The notes under the pieces were generated by a model. The model was not told the DNA's origin. It ran no database searches and saw only the letters and a program-made list of their open reading frames with translations. Below are positions 56,868-64,000 of a stretch of DNA of 64,000 nt, in pieces (the first letter of the stretch is position 1; each line of letters begins with the position of its first letter). Source of the DNA: Pseudoalteromonas sp. EB27 (GTDB lineage: Bacteria > Pseudomonadota > Gammaproteobacteria > Enterobacterales > Alteromonadaceae); contig NZ_MTQD01000017.1 in assembly GCF_001974875.1 (NCBI RefSeq), positions 46,797 through 110,796 on the forward strand. Direction: 5' to 3'. Made by a program: the position numbers and the translations under genes.

Positions 56868-57902
56868 ATGAGCTGGCGTCACTGGATCACACTTTCTGCC
56901 TTAATAAGTACAGCGACCTTCGCACAAGAAGAAGTTGCTACAAACGAGCAAGATAACGACATCGAACTTGTAAAGCAGTGTATTTTAAATGAAGTAATTG
57001 GCGGAGACGGTAAACAGACATTAGACGATCTTCGTAAAAAGTGTTCAGCTCTTGAAGAAAACAAACAACTTACCGCGCTTGATAAACGCCAAGCTCGAGA
57101 AGAAGTCGGTAAAAAAAATAGAAACGTAATTACGCCACATAAGCGTAACTATATTTTACCGCTTTCGTACGTATCACACCCAAACGATCGCCCTTTTGAT
57201 GGTTTTGACGAATTAACAGATGATAACGATGGCGAGCCACTAGACAACCTAGAAGCAAAATACCAGCTTTCAATCAAAGTGCCTCTATATGATAACTTTT
57301 CTGATGAAGACCAAGCCATATTTTTTGGCTTTACTCTGCAATCTTACTGGCAGCTTTATAACTCAGAAATCTCTTCTCCATTTCGTGAAACCAACTACGA
57401 ACCAGAAATATTTTGGATAAACTACCTCGACCCAGAAAACGTATTATGGGGCGACGAAATGGCAATTTCACTAGGTATTTCGCATCAATCAAATGGTCGC
57501 AGCCAGCCAAACTCGCGTTCGTGGAACCGTATTTATGCAGACTTTATTTGGGAAAACAGAGGCTTTGTTTTTAGCTTTAAACCTTGGTACCGCATAGCTG
57601 AGGACGAAAAAGACAACGTTTTAGAAGCTAAAGGCGACGATAATCCAGACATATACAAATACATGGGCTATTTCGAATTTAGTGGTGCATACCGTCTTAA
57701 CGATCATGAATTTAGCTTCATGACGCGTAACAACTTAAATTCAGAAAACCGTGGTGCAATTCAACTCGACTGGTCATTTCCGTTATGGGGTCGCGTTCGT
57801 GGTTATGCACAATATTTTAACGGTTATGGCGAAAGCTTAATTGATTACAACGCGGATGTAGAACGTATTGGTGTAGGTATATTATTAACTGACTTGTTAT
57901 AA
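56868..57902 (+). CDS. pldA: Outer-membrane phospholipase A
   Basis: PldA (OMPLA) is a calcium-dependent outer-membrane enzyme that degrades mislocalised phospholipids in the outer leaflet. The 344-residue protein has a signal peptide (cleavage near TFAQE, residue 20), a charged N-terminal extension (about 25-90) and a 12-strand barrel. The catalytic triad has exactly the Escherichia coli spacing: His206 and Ser208 in SHQSNGRS, and Asn220 in SRSWNR. It is a single-gene unit followed by a bidirectional terminator. Confidence 0.94.
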   Translation: MSWRHWITLSALISTATFAQEEVATNEQDNDIELVKQCILNEVIGGDGKQTLDDLRKKCSALEENKQLTALDKRQAREEVGKKNRNVITPHKRNYILPLSYVSHPNDRPFDGFDELTDDNDGEPLDNLEAKYQLSIKVPLYDNFSDEDQAIFFGFTLQSYWQLYNSEISSPFRETNYEPEIFWINYLDPENVLWGDEMAISLGISHQSNGRSQPNSRSWNRIYADFIWENRGFVFSFKPWYRIAEDEKDNVLEAKGDDNPDIYKYMGYFEFSGAYRLNDHEFSFMTRNNLNSENRGAIQLDWSFPLWGRVRGYAQYFNGYGESLIDYNADVERIGVGILLTDLL

Positions 57903-57913
57903 AACGAGCTCAC

Positions 57914-57941
57914 AAAAAAGCCAAGCATTGCTTGGCTTTTT
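57914..57941. terminator. Bidirectional terminator between pldA and yiiD
   Basis: A perfect stem AAAAAGCCAAGC / GCTTGGCTTTTT has a 3-nt loop and T-tracts on both strands, lying between two convergent genes. Confidence 0.9.
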
Positions 57942-57960
57942 GTTTTTCGACATTAAACAA

Positions 57961-58854
57961 TTATTTTTTAACCGCAAACACACCTTCAAACTCTGCAACT
58001 ACATTGTCACCATCATAAATAGTAACAGGCACAATATAGGTTGCTTTACCGTCGGTTTCTAAATCGCTTAACTTGCCCTTACATGTTTGTATATCAACAC
58101 AACCACGTGGGTCTGTAGTAAGCGGTTTTAAGTACTTAATGTTAGCATCGGCCAATACAATATTACCTTCAAGCCCAGCTTCTTTAAGTGCTAAGTACGT
58201 AGCGCCCCAACCTGTTAGCGTGGCCAAGCTATAAATAGACCCTGCAAACATCGTGTTATGTAGGTTTAAGTTAGCGTCAAGGTCGGCACTGGTTGTAAAT
58301 TGCCAATCGGTATAGCTTTCTACCTTAATGCCCATCGCGTCACTAATTGGAATAGACTCACGCCATATATTTTGTAGTACTTGCGTCCAATTAGGGTGGC
58401 GGAACCAACCTGGTTCACATGGCTTTTGCTTTACCATTTTAAAGTGTTGAACATCACCATACGCTAAATGCGCTTTTTCTTTTAATTCATAACCGTGGCG
58501 CTTATAAAACTCAAGTGCTCGTTCGCGTGCAAACAATACAAGTTCACCGGCATTTTGAACCCATGCAATTTTTTCAAGCTCGTGCAGTAAGCGACTACCA
58601 ATATGCTGGTTACGATTACCCTCAGCAACTGCCATATAACGCACTTGTGCTTGCTCATGATTGTTAAAGTGCAAACGTGCTACGCCTAGCACTTCACCTT
58701 CTTTATTTTTTATAAAGCGATGCTCAGAATCTTGTTCCATATCGTCTTGTTCAGAGCCACGAGGCTCGCCCCAAGGCGCGCGTAATACCTGCCAACGCAA
58801 TTGATAATACGCTTGCCAATCTTCGCTACTTTGTGGGGTGCTTACCTGAAACAT
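57961..58854 (-). CDS. yiiD: Bifunctional GNAT acetyltransferase/thioesterase (YiiD-like)
   Basis: This is a 297-residue two-domain protein. The N-terminal half (about 1-150) is a GNAT acetyltransferase with VRYMAVAEGNRNQHIGSRLL as the acetyl-CoA loop and YKRHGYEL near the end. The C-terminal half (about 155-297) is a YiiD_C hotdog thioesterase (PF09500) with LDANLNLHNTMFAGSIYSLATLTGWGATYL. It belongs to the same neighbourhood as dtd and yihY, as in Escherichia coli, although a methyltransferase-like gene now separates them. The physiological substrate is not established. Confidence 0.87.
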   Translation of the reverse strand: MFQVSTPQSSEDWQAYYQLRWQVLRAPWGEPRGSEQDDMEQDSEHRFIKNKEGEVLGVARLHFNNHEQAQVRYMAVAEGNRNQHIGSRLLHELEKIAWVQNAGELVLFARERALEFYKRHGYELKEKAHLAYGDVQHFKMVKQKPCEPGWFRHPNWTQVLQNIWRESIPISDAMGIKVESYTDWQFTTSADLDANLNLHNTMFAGSIYSLATLTGWGATYLALKEAGLEGNIVLADANIKYLKPLTTDPRGCVDIQTCKGKLSDLETDGKATYIVPVTIYDGDNVVAEFEGVFAVKK

Positions 58855-59099
58855 ACATACTCCTGTTGTTATATAAGCCGCAAATAAAAGTCAAAAAAGG
58901 CTACGGCGCTATACTAATCGTATTGGTTATCTACCAAGCTAGAAAAATAAAATAATTAAATTGATTGGTATTATTATGGCAAATACCATACTCCATCCTA
59001 AAAAAACTGCAAATACGACTTTGGTGATGCCTGCAAAATAACGTAAAAAATAATAGCAAAGGGCATTGCGCTTTAACGTTGCTAGTTTATGCTGAGAAT

Positions 59100-59810
59100 A
59101 TGACTGAAAAAATCAATTATATAAATTCACTGACGGGTTTGCTAAGCGATCAATTTATTGAAAATAGCCACAGCATTGGTCAGTTAATCTATTGGCATAA
59201 ATGCAGTGGTGATCACATTCAAGTACGTGAGCACGAGCAGTTACGCTGGTTACTTATTAACGACACCCTTCAATCTGTTATTGATTTAAATAATCCGAGC
59301 TTATTACTTTTTCCGCATTTATTGTACTTAGATAAGCATTGGCAAGCTCTTAAGCCGCCACAAAATGTGTTAGAACTTGGCCTTGGCGGTGGAGCAATTC
59401 GTAATTATTTACAGTATAAATACCCTAAAGCACAAATAACATCGGTTGAAAAAAACGCCGATATTATTGATTGCTATACCCAGTTTTTTTCGTCAAATAA
59501 AAATGAGCAACTGCTTTGCGCCGATGCGCAACAGGTTTTAAAAAGTGCGCTAAATGTTGATTGGGTTATTCTAGATTTATTTAGCCAAATAGATGCACCT
59601 CGATTTTTATTTGAAGAGGCATTTTATAAAAAAATCTACTCGGCTTTAAATAACAACGGCGTGCTATTTATTAACTTTTTATCGCAGCATGAGTCGCAAT
59701 TAAAGCAACTTCAGCAGCTGTTACTCGATGTATTTGGTTGTAACGTCAGCCCGCAAAAAATTACGGGCTATGTAAATCATATTGTCGTGATCACTAAAAA
59801 AGAGGCATAA
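59100..59810 (+). CDS. Spermidine-synthase-like methyltransferase-fold protein
   Basis: I choose the ATG at 59100 (236 residues); an in-frame TTG at 59079 is possible but has weaker context. The Rossmann SAM-type core is clear: NVLELGLGGGAIRNYLQ as motif I, ITSVEKNADII with the acidic residue, and VDWVILDLFSQIDAP. This matches the spermidine synthase/PABMT superfamily seen in fused or orphan forms. It lacks the full polyamine-binding gatekeeper region, so its substrate is uncertain. It converges on dtd with an 8-bp gap. Confidence 0.78.
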   Translation: MTEKINYINSLTGLLSDQFIENSHSIGQLIYWHKCSGDHIQVREHEQLRWLLINDTLQSVIDLNNPSLLLFPHLLYLDKHWQALKPPQNVLELGLGGGAIRNYLQYKYPKAQITSVEKNADIIDCYTQFFSSNKNEQLLCADAQQVLKSALNVDWVILDLFSQIDAPRFLFEEAFYKKIYSALNNNGVLFINFLSQHESQLKQLQQLLLDVFGCNVSPQKITGYVNHIVVITKKEA

Positions 59811-59818
59811 AAATAGGC

Positions 59819-60256
59819 TTAAACAGATAAGTTAAACGTAACGGGCCCGTCGTTACACAAGCTTACTTGCATATCGGCACCAAACTCACCTGTGGCTATT
59901 GTAAGCCCCAACTCTTTAGCTTGAGCAACAAAGTACTCGTAAAGCTCATTAGCTTGGCTTGGCGTTGCCGCAGATGAAAAACTAGGGCGCATACCCTTTT
60001 TAGTGTCAGCCGCTAGCGTAAATTGCGAAACCACAAGTAACTCACCTTTAATATCTTTAAGGCTTAAGTTCATTTTGTCGTTTTCGTCAGTAAAAATACG
60101 ATAATTACTTACTTTGTGTAAAAGCTTGTCGGACGTTTGCTTGTCGTCGTGTTTTTCAACACCTAATAGCAACAATATACCATTGCCAATTTCGCCTACT
60201 ACTTGGTTATTAATTTCTACTTTGGCATGCTTTACACGCTGTATTAAACCTTGCAT
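59819..60256 (-). CDS. dtd: D-aminoacyl-tRNA deacylase
   Basis: Dtd removes D-amino acids and glycine mischarged on tRNA. The 145-residue protein begins with the universal MQGLIQRVKHAKVEIN and contains the SQFTLAADTKKGMRPSFSSAA stretch and the C-terminal cross-subunit Gly-cisPro motif (NDGPVTFNL). The start codon is at the base next to the yihY stop, so the two are tightly coupled. Confidence 0.97.
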   Translation of the reverse strand: MQGLIQRVKHAKVEINNQVVGEIGNGILLLLGVEKHDDKQTSDKLLHKVSNYRIFTDENDKMNLSLKDIKGELLVVSQFTLAADTKKGMRPSFSSAATPSQANELYEYFVAQAKELGLTIATGEFGADMQVSLCNDGPVTFNLSV

Positions 60257-61162
60257 TTAAACTGTGTCCTTTATTGCTGGTTCATCATCTTCTAGTTCAA
60301 GCTCAGGTGTTTCTGGAATATCATTTGGGCTAATGCACGCTGTAAATTCAGCGCCAAGCAAAACAACTACCCACGACAAATACACCCATACAAACAAAAT
60401 AGGAATGGTAGCTACTGCACCATAAATAACTTCGTACGAAGGAAAATGGCTAATATAAAGTGCAAACCCTTTTTTAGTCAGCTCAAATAAAAGTGCCGCA
60501 AAAAAAGCGCCAGGTATTGCCGCTCTAAACGACACGCGCGTATTAGGCACTAAGGTGTAGAGCATAATAAAGCCCACCATCGAAATCCCGTACGGCAATA
60601 ACTTTAACAAAAATCCGCTAAACCCAGGAATACCCTGATCTGCAAACGATACCAACGATACAATGTAAGAGGTAACACCAATACTAGCTCCGAGCAACAT
60701 AGGCCCTAAGCTCAAAACCATCCAGTATACAGCAAATGAGATCATCATTGGGCGTTTTTTCTTAATTCGCCAAATTCGGTTTAATGTGGCATCTACATTG
60801 CGTATTAATAGTAAGGCTATTGCAGCTAAAAAGCCAATACCTACTGCCGTCATTTGGTTGGCATTGCCCGCAAAGGAGCTAATGTGCTCTCTAATAACAT
60901 CGGTAGAAGTAGGGACAAAGTTGGTAAACAAAAAGCTCTCAATTTCCATGCGAGTAGATTCAAAGCCCGGAAAAGCCGAAAATATAGCAACACCCACCGC
61001 AATTAATGGCACTAACGACAGAAGTGTCACGTAAGCAAGGTAACCTGCATTAACCGTTATTTGATCGTCTATACAACGATTAAAATACTGCATCCACCAA
61101 CCAGGTTGCTGGCGTATAAAGGACTTAACTTGCTGTTTGTAATGTGAGAGCTTATCATTCAT
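60257..61162 (-). CDS. yihY: YihY/BrkB family inner-membrane protein
   Basis: This 301-residue integral membrane protein has six predicted helices and the family's typical start AGYLAYVTLLSLVPLIAVGVAIFS. The IWRIKKKRP loop and the WVYLSWVVVLLGAEFTA C-terminal motif are present. It was once called ribonuclease BN in error; its role, possibly transport, is unresolved. It directly precedes dtd, as in Escherichia coli. The tail is acidic (ETPELELEDDEPAI). Confidence 0.93.
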   Translation of the reverse strand: MNDKLSHYKQQVKSFIRQQPGWWMQYFNRCIDDQITVNAGYLAYVTLLSLVPLIAVGVAIFSAFPGFESTRMEIESFLFTNFVPTSTDVIREHISSFAGNANQMTAVGIGFLAAIALLLIRNVDATLNRIWRIKKKRPMMISFAVYWMVLSLGPMLLGASIGVTSYIVSLVSFADQGIPGFSGFLLKLLPYGISMVGFIMLYTLVPNTRVSFRAAIPGAFFAALLFELTKKGFALYISHFPSYEVIYGAVATIPILFVWVYLSWVVVLLGAEFTACISPNDIPETPELELEDDEPAIKDTV

Positions 61163-61249
61163 ACAATTGACTTGTGCTTATATAGTTTTGATTATAATAA
61201 CAATCAGCGCCATAATTTACAGCACTAACGCACGTAAACAGGAATTCAA

Positions 61250-61906
61250 ATGAAAAAACAAACATTACTCAGTGTTTCAATGCTTGTAGTAACACTTACT
61301 TTAACTGGCTGCCAATCAGCTTATTACTCTGCAATGGAAAAAGTGGGTGTTCACAAACGCGATATTCTTATCGACCGCGTAGAAGAAACCAAAGACTCTC
61401 AAGAAGAGTCACAAGAAGAATTTAAATCGGCACTAGAGCGCTTAACGACTCTAATCGATTTTAATGGTGGCGAATTACAAGACACTTATAATCAGTTAAA
61501 CGACGATTACGAGTCGAGCTTAAATGCCGCTAACGAAGTCTCAACTAACATCAATAAGGTAGAAGACGTGGCAGAAGCGCTATTTGATGAGTGGGGCGAT
61601 GAGTTGGAGCAGTACAAAAGCGCATCACTTAAGCGTGAAAGCAGCAAAAAGCTAGCCGCGACTCAGCGTCAATTTGATCAGCTATTACGCTCAATGCGCA
61701 GCGCAGAGAGTAAAATGGAGCCAGTATTAACCTCGCTTCATGATAACGTTTTATACTTAAAGCATAACTTAAATGCACAAGCGGTATCGGCTATTAAAGG
61801 TGAATTCACTAACCTTAAGCGCGATATTCAATTGTTGATGAACGACATGAACAAATCGATTGCCGATTCAAACAAATTTATTGAACAAATGAACAGCGCT
61901 GGCTAA
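61250..61906 (+). CDS. DUF2959-family lipoprotein
   Basis: This 218-residue protein has a lipoprotein signal (lipobox LTGC at about residue 20), so it is anchored to a membrane from the periplasmic side. The body is almost entirely helical and coiled-coil-like. The family-typical VGVHKRDILIDRVEETKDSQEES segment and a central acidic stretch (EALFDEWGDELEQYKSASLKRES) are present. It matches DUF2959, whose function is unknown. It is divergent from yihY and closed by a terminator. Confidence 0.85.
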   Translation: MKKQTLLSVSMLVVTLTLTGCQSAYYSAMEKVGVHKRDILIDRVEETKDSQEESQEEFKSALERLTTLIDFNGGELQDTYNQLNDDYESSLNAANEVSTNINKVEDVAEALFDEWGDELEQYKSASLKRESSKKLAATQRQFDQLLRSMRSAESKMEPVLTSLHDNVLYLKHNLNAQAVSAIKGEFTNLKRDIQLLMNDMNKSIADSNKFIEQMNSAG

Positions 61907-61923
61907 TCATTTGTTACTTTAAC

Positions 61924-61949
61924 AAGCCTGCTTAATTGCAGGCTTTTTT
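61924..61949 (+). terminator. Terminator after the DUF2959 gene
   Basis: AAGCCTGC / GCAGGCTT with a 6-nt loop is followed by TTTT. Confidence 0.85.
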
Positions 61950-61980
61950 ATGTTAAAGGGAATGCTAAAAGGGATTTACA

Positions 61981-63060
61981 ATGAAAAGCTTTTTAATCGC
62001 AACAATGCTCTTATGTATACTAACGGCCTGCGGTGCACCTAATAATATTAATCGTATTACCAGCCCCGACTCAGTTATAGTTATTAACGATAAAAACGGT
62101 CGTTATAAAAATTTATACACAGGTGAAAAAACATATCCTACTACCTGCACTGAAAACTGCTACCCAACCCACCCAGACTTACTATGCAAAACCGGCAGCG
62201 AAAACTGCCAGTATCAAGGCCAGCAAACTAAACCACAACTTAGCACCGGCTATACTGTGCGCTGGCTTGGTCACGCTAGTTTTGTAATTAACACCCCAAA
62301 TGGTCAAAGTGTGCTGTTTGATCCGGTAAAAAATCAGTTTGATTCTCCAGTCGCACTTGGCTTTAAACTCGGCGGTGGTATTTATCGTAAAGCAGGCGCT
62401 TGGCCTAGTGAACAAGAACTGGAAAATATTGATGCGGTAATGTATTCGCATATTCATTACGATCACTTTAATAAAGCCGATATACAAAGCATTGGCAATA
62501 AACCTCATTATTTAACACCACTCGGTATGGCCGACAACTTCCCCACCGGCGGTTTTAATATTAGCGAAATGCCATGGTACTCAACAACCAATATTGACGA
62601 CTTGGTTATTAATGCCGTGCCAGCTCATCATTTTAGCGCTCGAGTATTGGTGCCCTTTATTTACGAAGATAACAATAAAGACTTATGGAATGGCTGGCTG
62701 CTTGAACAAAACGGCAATACCTTATTTTTTGCAGGCGATACGGGCTACTCAAAACACTTTAAAGATATACAGCAAAAATATGGCGATATAGATGTGTGCT
62801 TAATACCAATCGCATCTTACTACAGTAAAGAAAGTGGCAAATTTTATCGCTACGTTCACACTACACCAGAAGACGCGCTTAACGCAGCACAAGAGCTTAA
62901 CTGCAAAGTAATGATACCGTGGGGATACGGTAACTCAAGTTGGAAAATGGGCGACCACTCTAGTCACTCTGCTTTGCTACGTTTATTACACATGGTTAAA
63001 AAAATGGATGCTAAAACACCCCTGTATATTTTAAACGAAGGCGAAAGTATTTCACTGTAA
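61981..63060 (+). CDS. MBL-fold metallohydrolase lipoprotein (NAPE-PLD/UlaG-like)
   Basis: This 359-residue protein has a lipoprotein signal peptide (lipobox LTAC, residue 17). The metallo-beta-lactamase core is like that of N-acyl-phosphatidylethanolamine phospholipase D and UlaG: VRWLGHASFVIN, the metal motif SHIHYDHFN, VPAHHFS, LFFAGDTGYSK, and a late histidine near HTTPEDAL. Four cysteines in its N-terminal extension (TCTENCYPTHPDLLCKTGSENC) could form disulfides. It may act as a periplasmic lipase-type hydrolase, but the substrate is not known. Confidence 0.83.
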   Translation: MKSFLIATMLLCILTACGAPNNINRITSPDSVIVINDKNGRYKNLYTGEKTYPTTCTENCYPTHPDLLCKTGSENCQYQGQQTKPQLSTGYTVRWLGHASFVINTPNGQSVLFDPVKNQFDSPVALGFKLGGGIYRKAGAWPSEQELENIDAVMYSHIHYDHFNKADIQSIGNKPHYLTPLGMADNFPTGGFNISEMPWYSTTNIDDLVINAVPAHHFSARVLVPFIYEDNNKDLWNGWLLEQNGNTLFFAGDTGYSKHFKDIQQKYGDIDVCLIPIASYYSKESGKFYRYVHTTPEDALNAAQELNCKVMIPWGYGNSSWKMGDHSSHSALLRLLHMVKKMDAKTPLYILNEGESISL

Positions 63061-63127
63061 CTATTTACTTAGCTGTTTTAAGATTGTTATTACATTAAGC
63101 CAAATCCACAATAAAATTGAGAAATTA

Positions 63128-63856
63128 ATGAAAAAATTAGCACTCGCCTTAAGCTTTTTATTAAGCACGCCAGCAATGGCCATTGATGTTGAACATACAT
63201 CAACTCCAATTACTATTGATGGCGTATCTGAAAGTGCGTGGGATAAAGCCACTTGGCACGATATGCCTTATTTAATGGATGGCACACTGCCATCAAACGA
63301 TGCCGATTTTAAAGGGCGTTATCGCTTACTGTGGGATCAAAACTACTTATACCTACAAGCCGATATAGTGGATGATGTTTTAATAGATACACACGCAGAT
63401 CCAACCTATAAATATTGGGATGACGATGCATTAGAGATATTTATTGATAGCGATGCATCGGGCGGAAACCACCAATTTAATCACACCGCTTTGGCGTACC
63501 ATATTGGCCTTGATAACCAAGCTGCCGATTACGGCCCAGATAAAAAAGCCCATTTGTATACCGACCACCTAGTCAGTAACTGGAAGCGCAACACCACCGC
63601 ACCTTTTAACATCACGTGGGAAGTAGCAATAAAACTCTACCCGAACGATTATAAAGAAGGTGCTAAAAATACCCCAATTACACTTAGCGAAAAGCAAGTA
63701 ATAGGCTTTATGTTAGCGTATTGCGATAACGATGGCAGCGACGTGCGCGAGCACTTTATGGGCTCACACGAAGTACAGCCAGTAAACGGCGACAGAAACC
63801 GTGGGTTTATAGACGCCGATGTATTTGGCAAAATCACCCTACTCCCTAAAAAGTAA
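63128..63856 (+). CDS. Secreted CBM9-like carbohydrate-binding protein
   Basis: This 242-residue protein has a classical signal peptide (cleavage after AMA, residue 18). A single domain resembles CBM9 (PF06452): ITIDGVSESAWDKATWHDM, FKGRYRLLWDQNYLYLQADIVDD and DDDALEIFIDSDASGGNHQF, which carries the calcium and sugar contacts. The C-terminal half is a beta-sandwich ending with GFIDADVFGKITLL. It would be periplasmic or exported and bind a carbohydrate. No enzymatic module is attached. Confidence 0.83.
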   Translation: MKKLALALSFLLSTPAMAIDVEHTSTPITIDGVSESAWDKATWHDMPYLMDGTLPSNDADFKGRYRLLWDQNYLYLQADIVDDVLIDTHADPTYKYWDDDALEIFIDSDASGGNHQFNHTALAYHIGLDNQAADYGPDKKAHLYTDHLVSNWKRNTTAPFNITWEVAIKLYPNDYKEGAKNTPITLSEKQVIGFMLAYCDNDGSDVREHFMGSHEVQPVNGDRNRGFIDADVFGKITLLPKK

Positions 63857-63894
63857 GCCCCCCACACCAATAAGTAGATACCATCTCTTCTAAT

Positions 63895-63928
63895 CAGCCT
63901 CAAGCTTTCTTTAAATAGCTTGGGGCTG
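63895..63928. other. Inverted repeat overlapping the transposase stop
   Basis: CAGCCTCAAGCT (63895-63906) and AGCTTGGGGCTG (63917-63928) form a 12-bp stem with one wobble and a 10-nt loop spanning the stop codon of the partial transposase. It could be a structural end signal of the insertion sequence or a terminator-like hairpin without a T-tract. Confidence 0.55.
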
Positions 63929-64000
63929 ATATTCAGTTTGATTCTTCACAACACCAAAACAGATATGTGTCAGCTTTCTCATTGCAGCACCAATTGCCTG
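63911..64000 (-). mobile_element. IS110-family transposase, C-terminal fragment cut by the window edge
   Basis: The last 29 codons of a minus-strand frame end with TAA at 63911. They read AIGAAMRKLTHICFGVVKNQ followed by a few residues, the conserved C-terminal end of IS110-type transposases (the transposase-20 domain tail). The frame continues past the window, so intactness is unknown. Between this stop and the CBM9-like gene there are only 54 bp, which must contain one end of the element. Confidence 0.8.

Noticed and set aside
58905..58985. Paired ATTGGT-like sequences between yiiD and the methyltransferase-like gene, resembling ends of the element at 10560
   Set aside because: The pairing is short and the core of the 10560 element is missing, so there is not enough to call a second copy.

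Overview
The window looks like a chromosomal segment of a marine gammaproteobacterium of the order Alteromonadales, most probably Pseudoalteromonas. The DNA is AT-rich. It carries TonB-dependent carbohydrate uptake, AcnB, the gmk-rpoZ-spoT block, groESL behind a heat-shock promoter, and the yihY-dtd-yiiD neighbourhood. No tRNA, rRNA, CRISPR array or prophage was seen. The only clear mobile-element traces are the 3' end of an IS110-type transposase at the right edge and one palindromic MITE-like element near 10.6 kb.

Layout. 1-4.4 kb: a galT-galK operon (galT truncated by the window edge) continuing into a Gfo/Idh oxidoreductase and a secreted alpha/beta hydrolase. 4.5-7.8 kb: glpK and glpD as separate units. 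7.9-10.5 kb: dgoK and an SDR dehydrogenase, divergent from a FadR/GntR regulator. 10.9-18.4 kb: housekeeping genes accC, accB, aroQ, dsbD, cutA, fxsA and groSL. 18.5-21.3 kb: small membrane proteins, a VOC protein carrying a 15-bp tandem repeat, and nnr. 21.5-31.7 kb: gmk, rpoZ, spoT, ridA, a FapA-like gene, divergent asnA/asnC, trmH and recG. 31.9-42.3 kb: an alpha-galactoside utilisation locus, all on the minus strand: galM, TonB receptor, tryptophan-halogenase-like flavoprotein, SapC-like protein, sodium/sugar symporter, and a cytoplasmic GH36 alpha-galactosidase. 42.5-45.5 kb: a thioesterase, a prolyl-hydroxylase-like dioxygenase, and a tight pair of a PF10014 dioxygenase and a class V PLP enzyme. 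45.7-52.2 kb: acnB, an OmpA-family porin, selO and a Tag-like protein. 52.2-56.7 kb: a lysine riboswitch controlling dapA-dapD-lysA and an M14 deacylase. 56.9-63.9 kb: pldA, yiiD, a spermidine-synthase-like gene, dtd, yihY, a DUF2959 lipoprotein, an MBL-fold lipoprotein and a CBM9-like protein.

How it fits together. Galactosides would enter through the TonB receptor and the symporter, be split by the alpha-galactosidase, be epimerised by GalM, and feed GalK/GalT (Leloir route). dgoK and the SDR suggest a second, De Ley-Doudoroff-like route. An almost perfect AT-rich palindrome sits at the putative promoters of galM and the TonB receptor, and a one-mismatch copy sits at glpD.

The least explained parts are: (i) the riboswitch-controlled lysine operon, in which an aspartoacylase-like M14 enzyme occupies the slot where dapE would be expected; (ii) the dioxygenase/class V enzyme pair, in which the usual desulfurase cysteine appears to be absent; (iii) the halogenase/SapC pair inside a sugar locus; and (iv) several structured intergenic elements.
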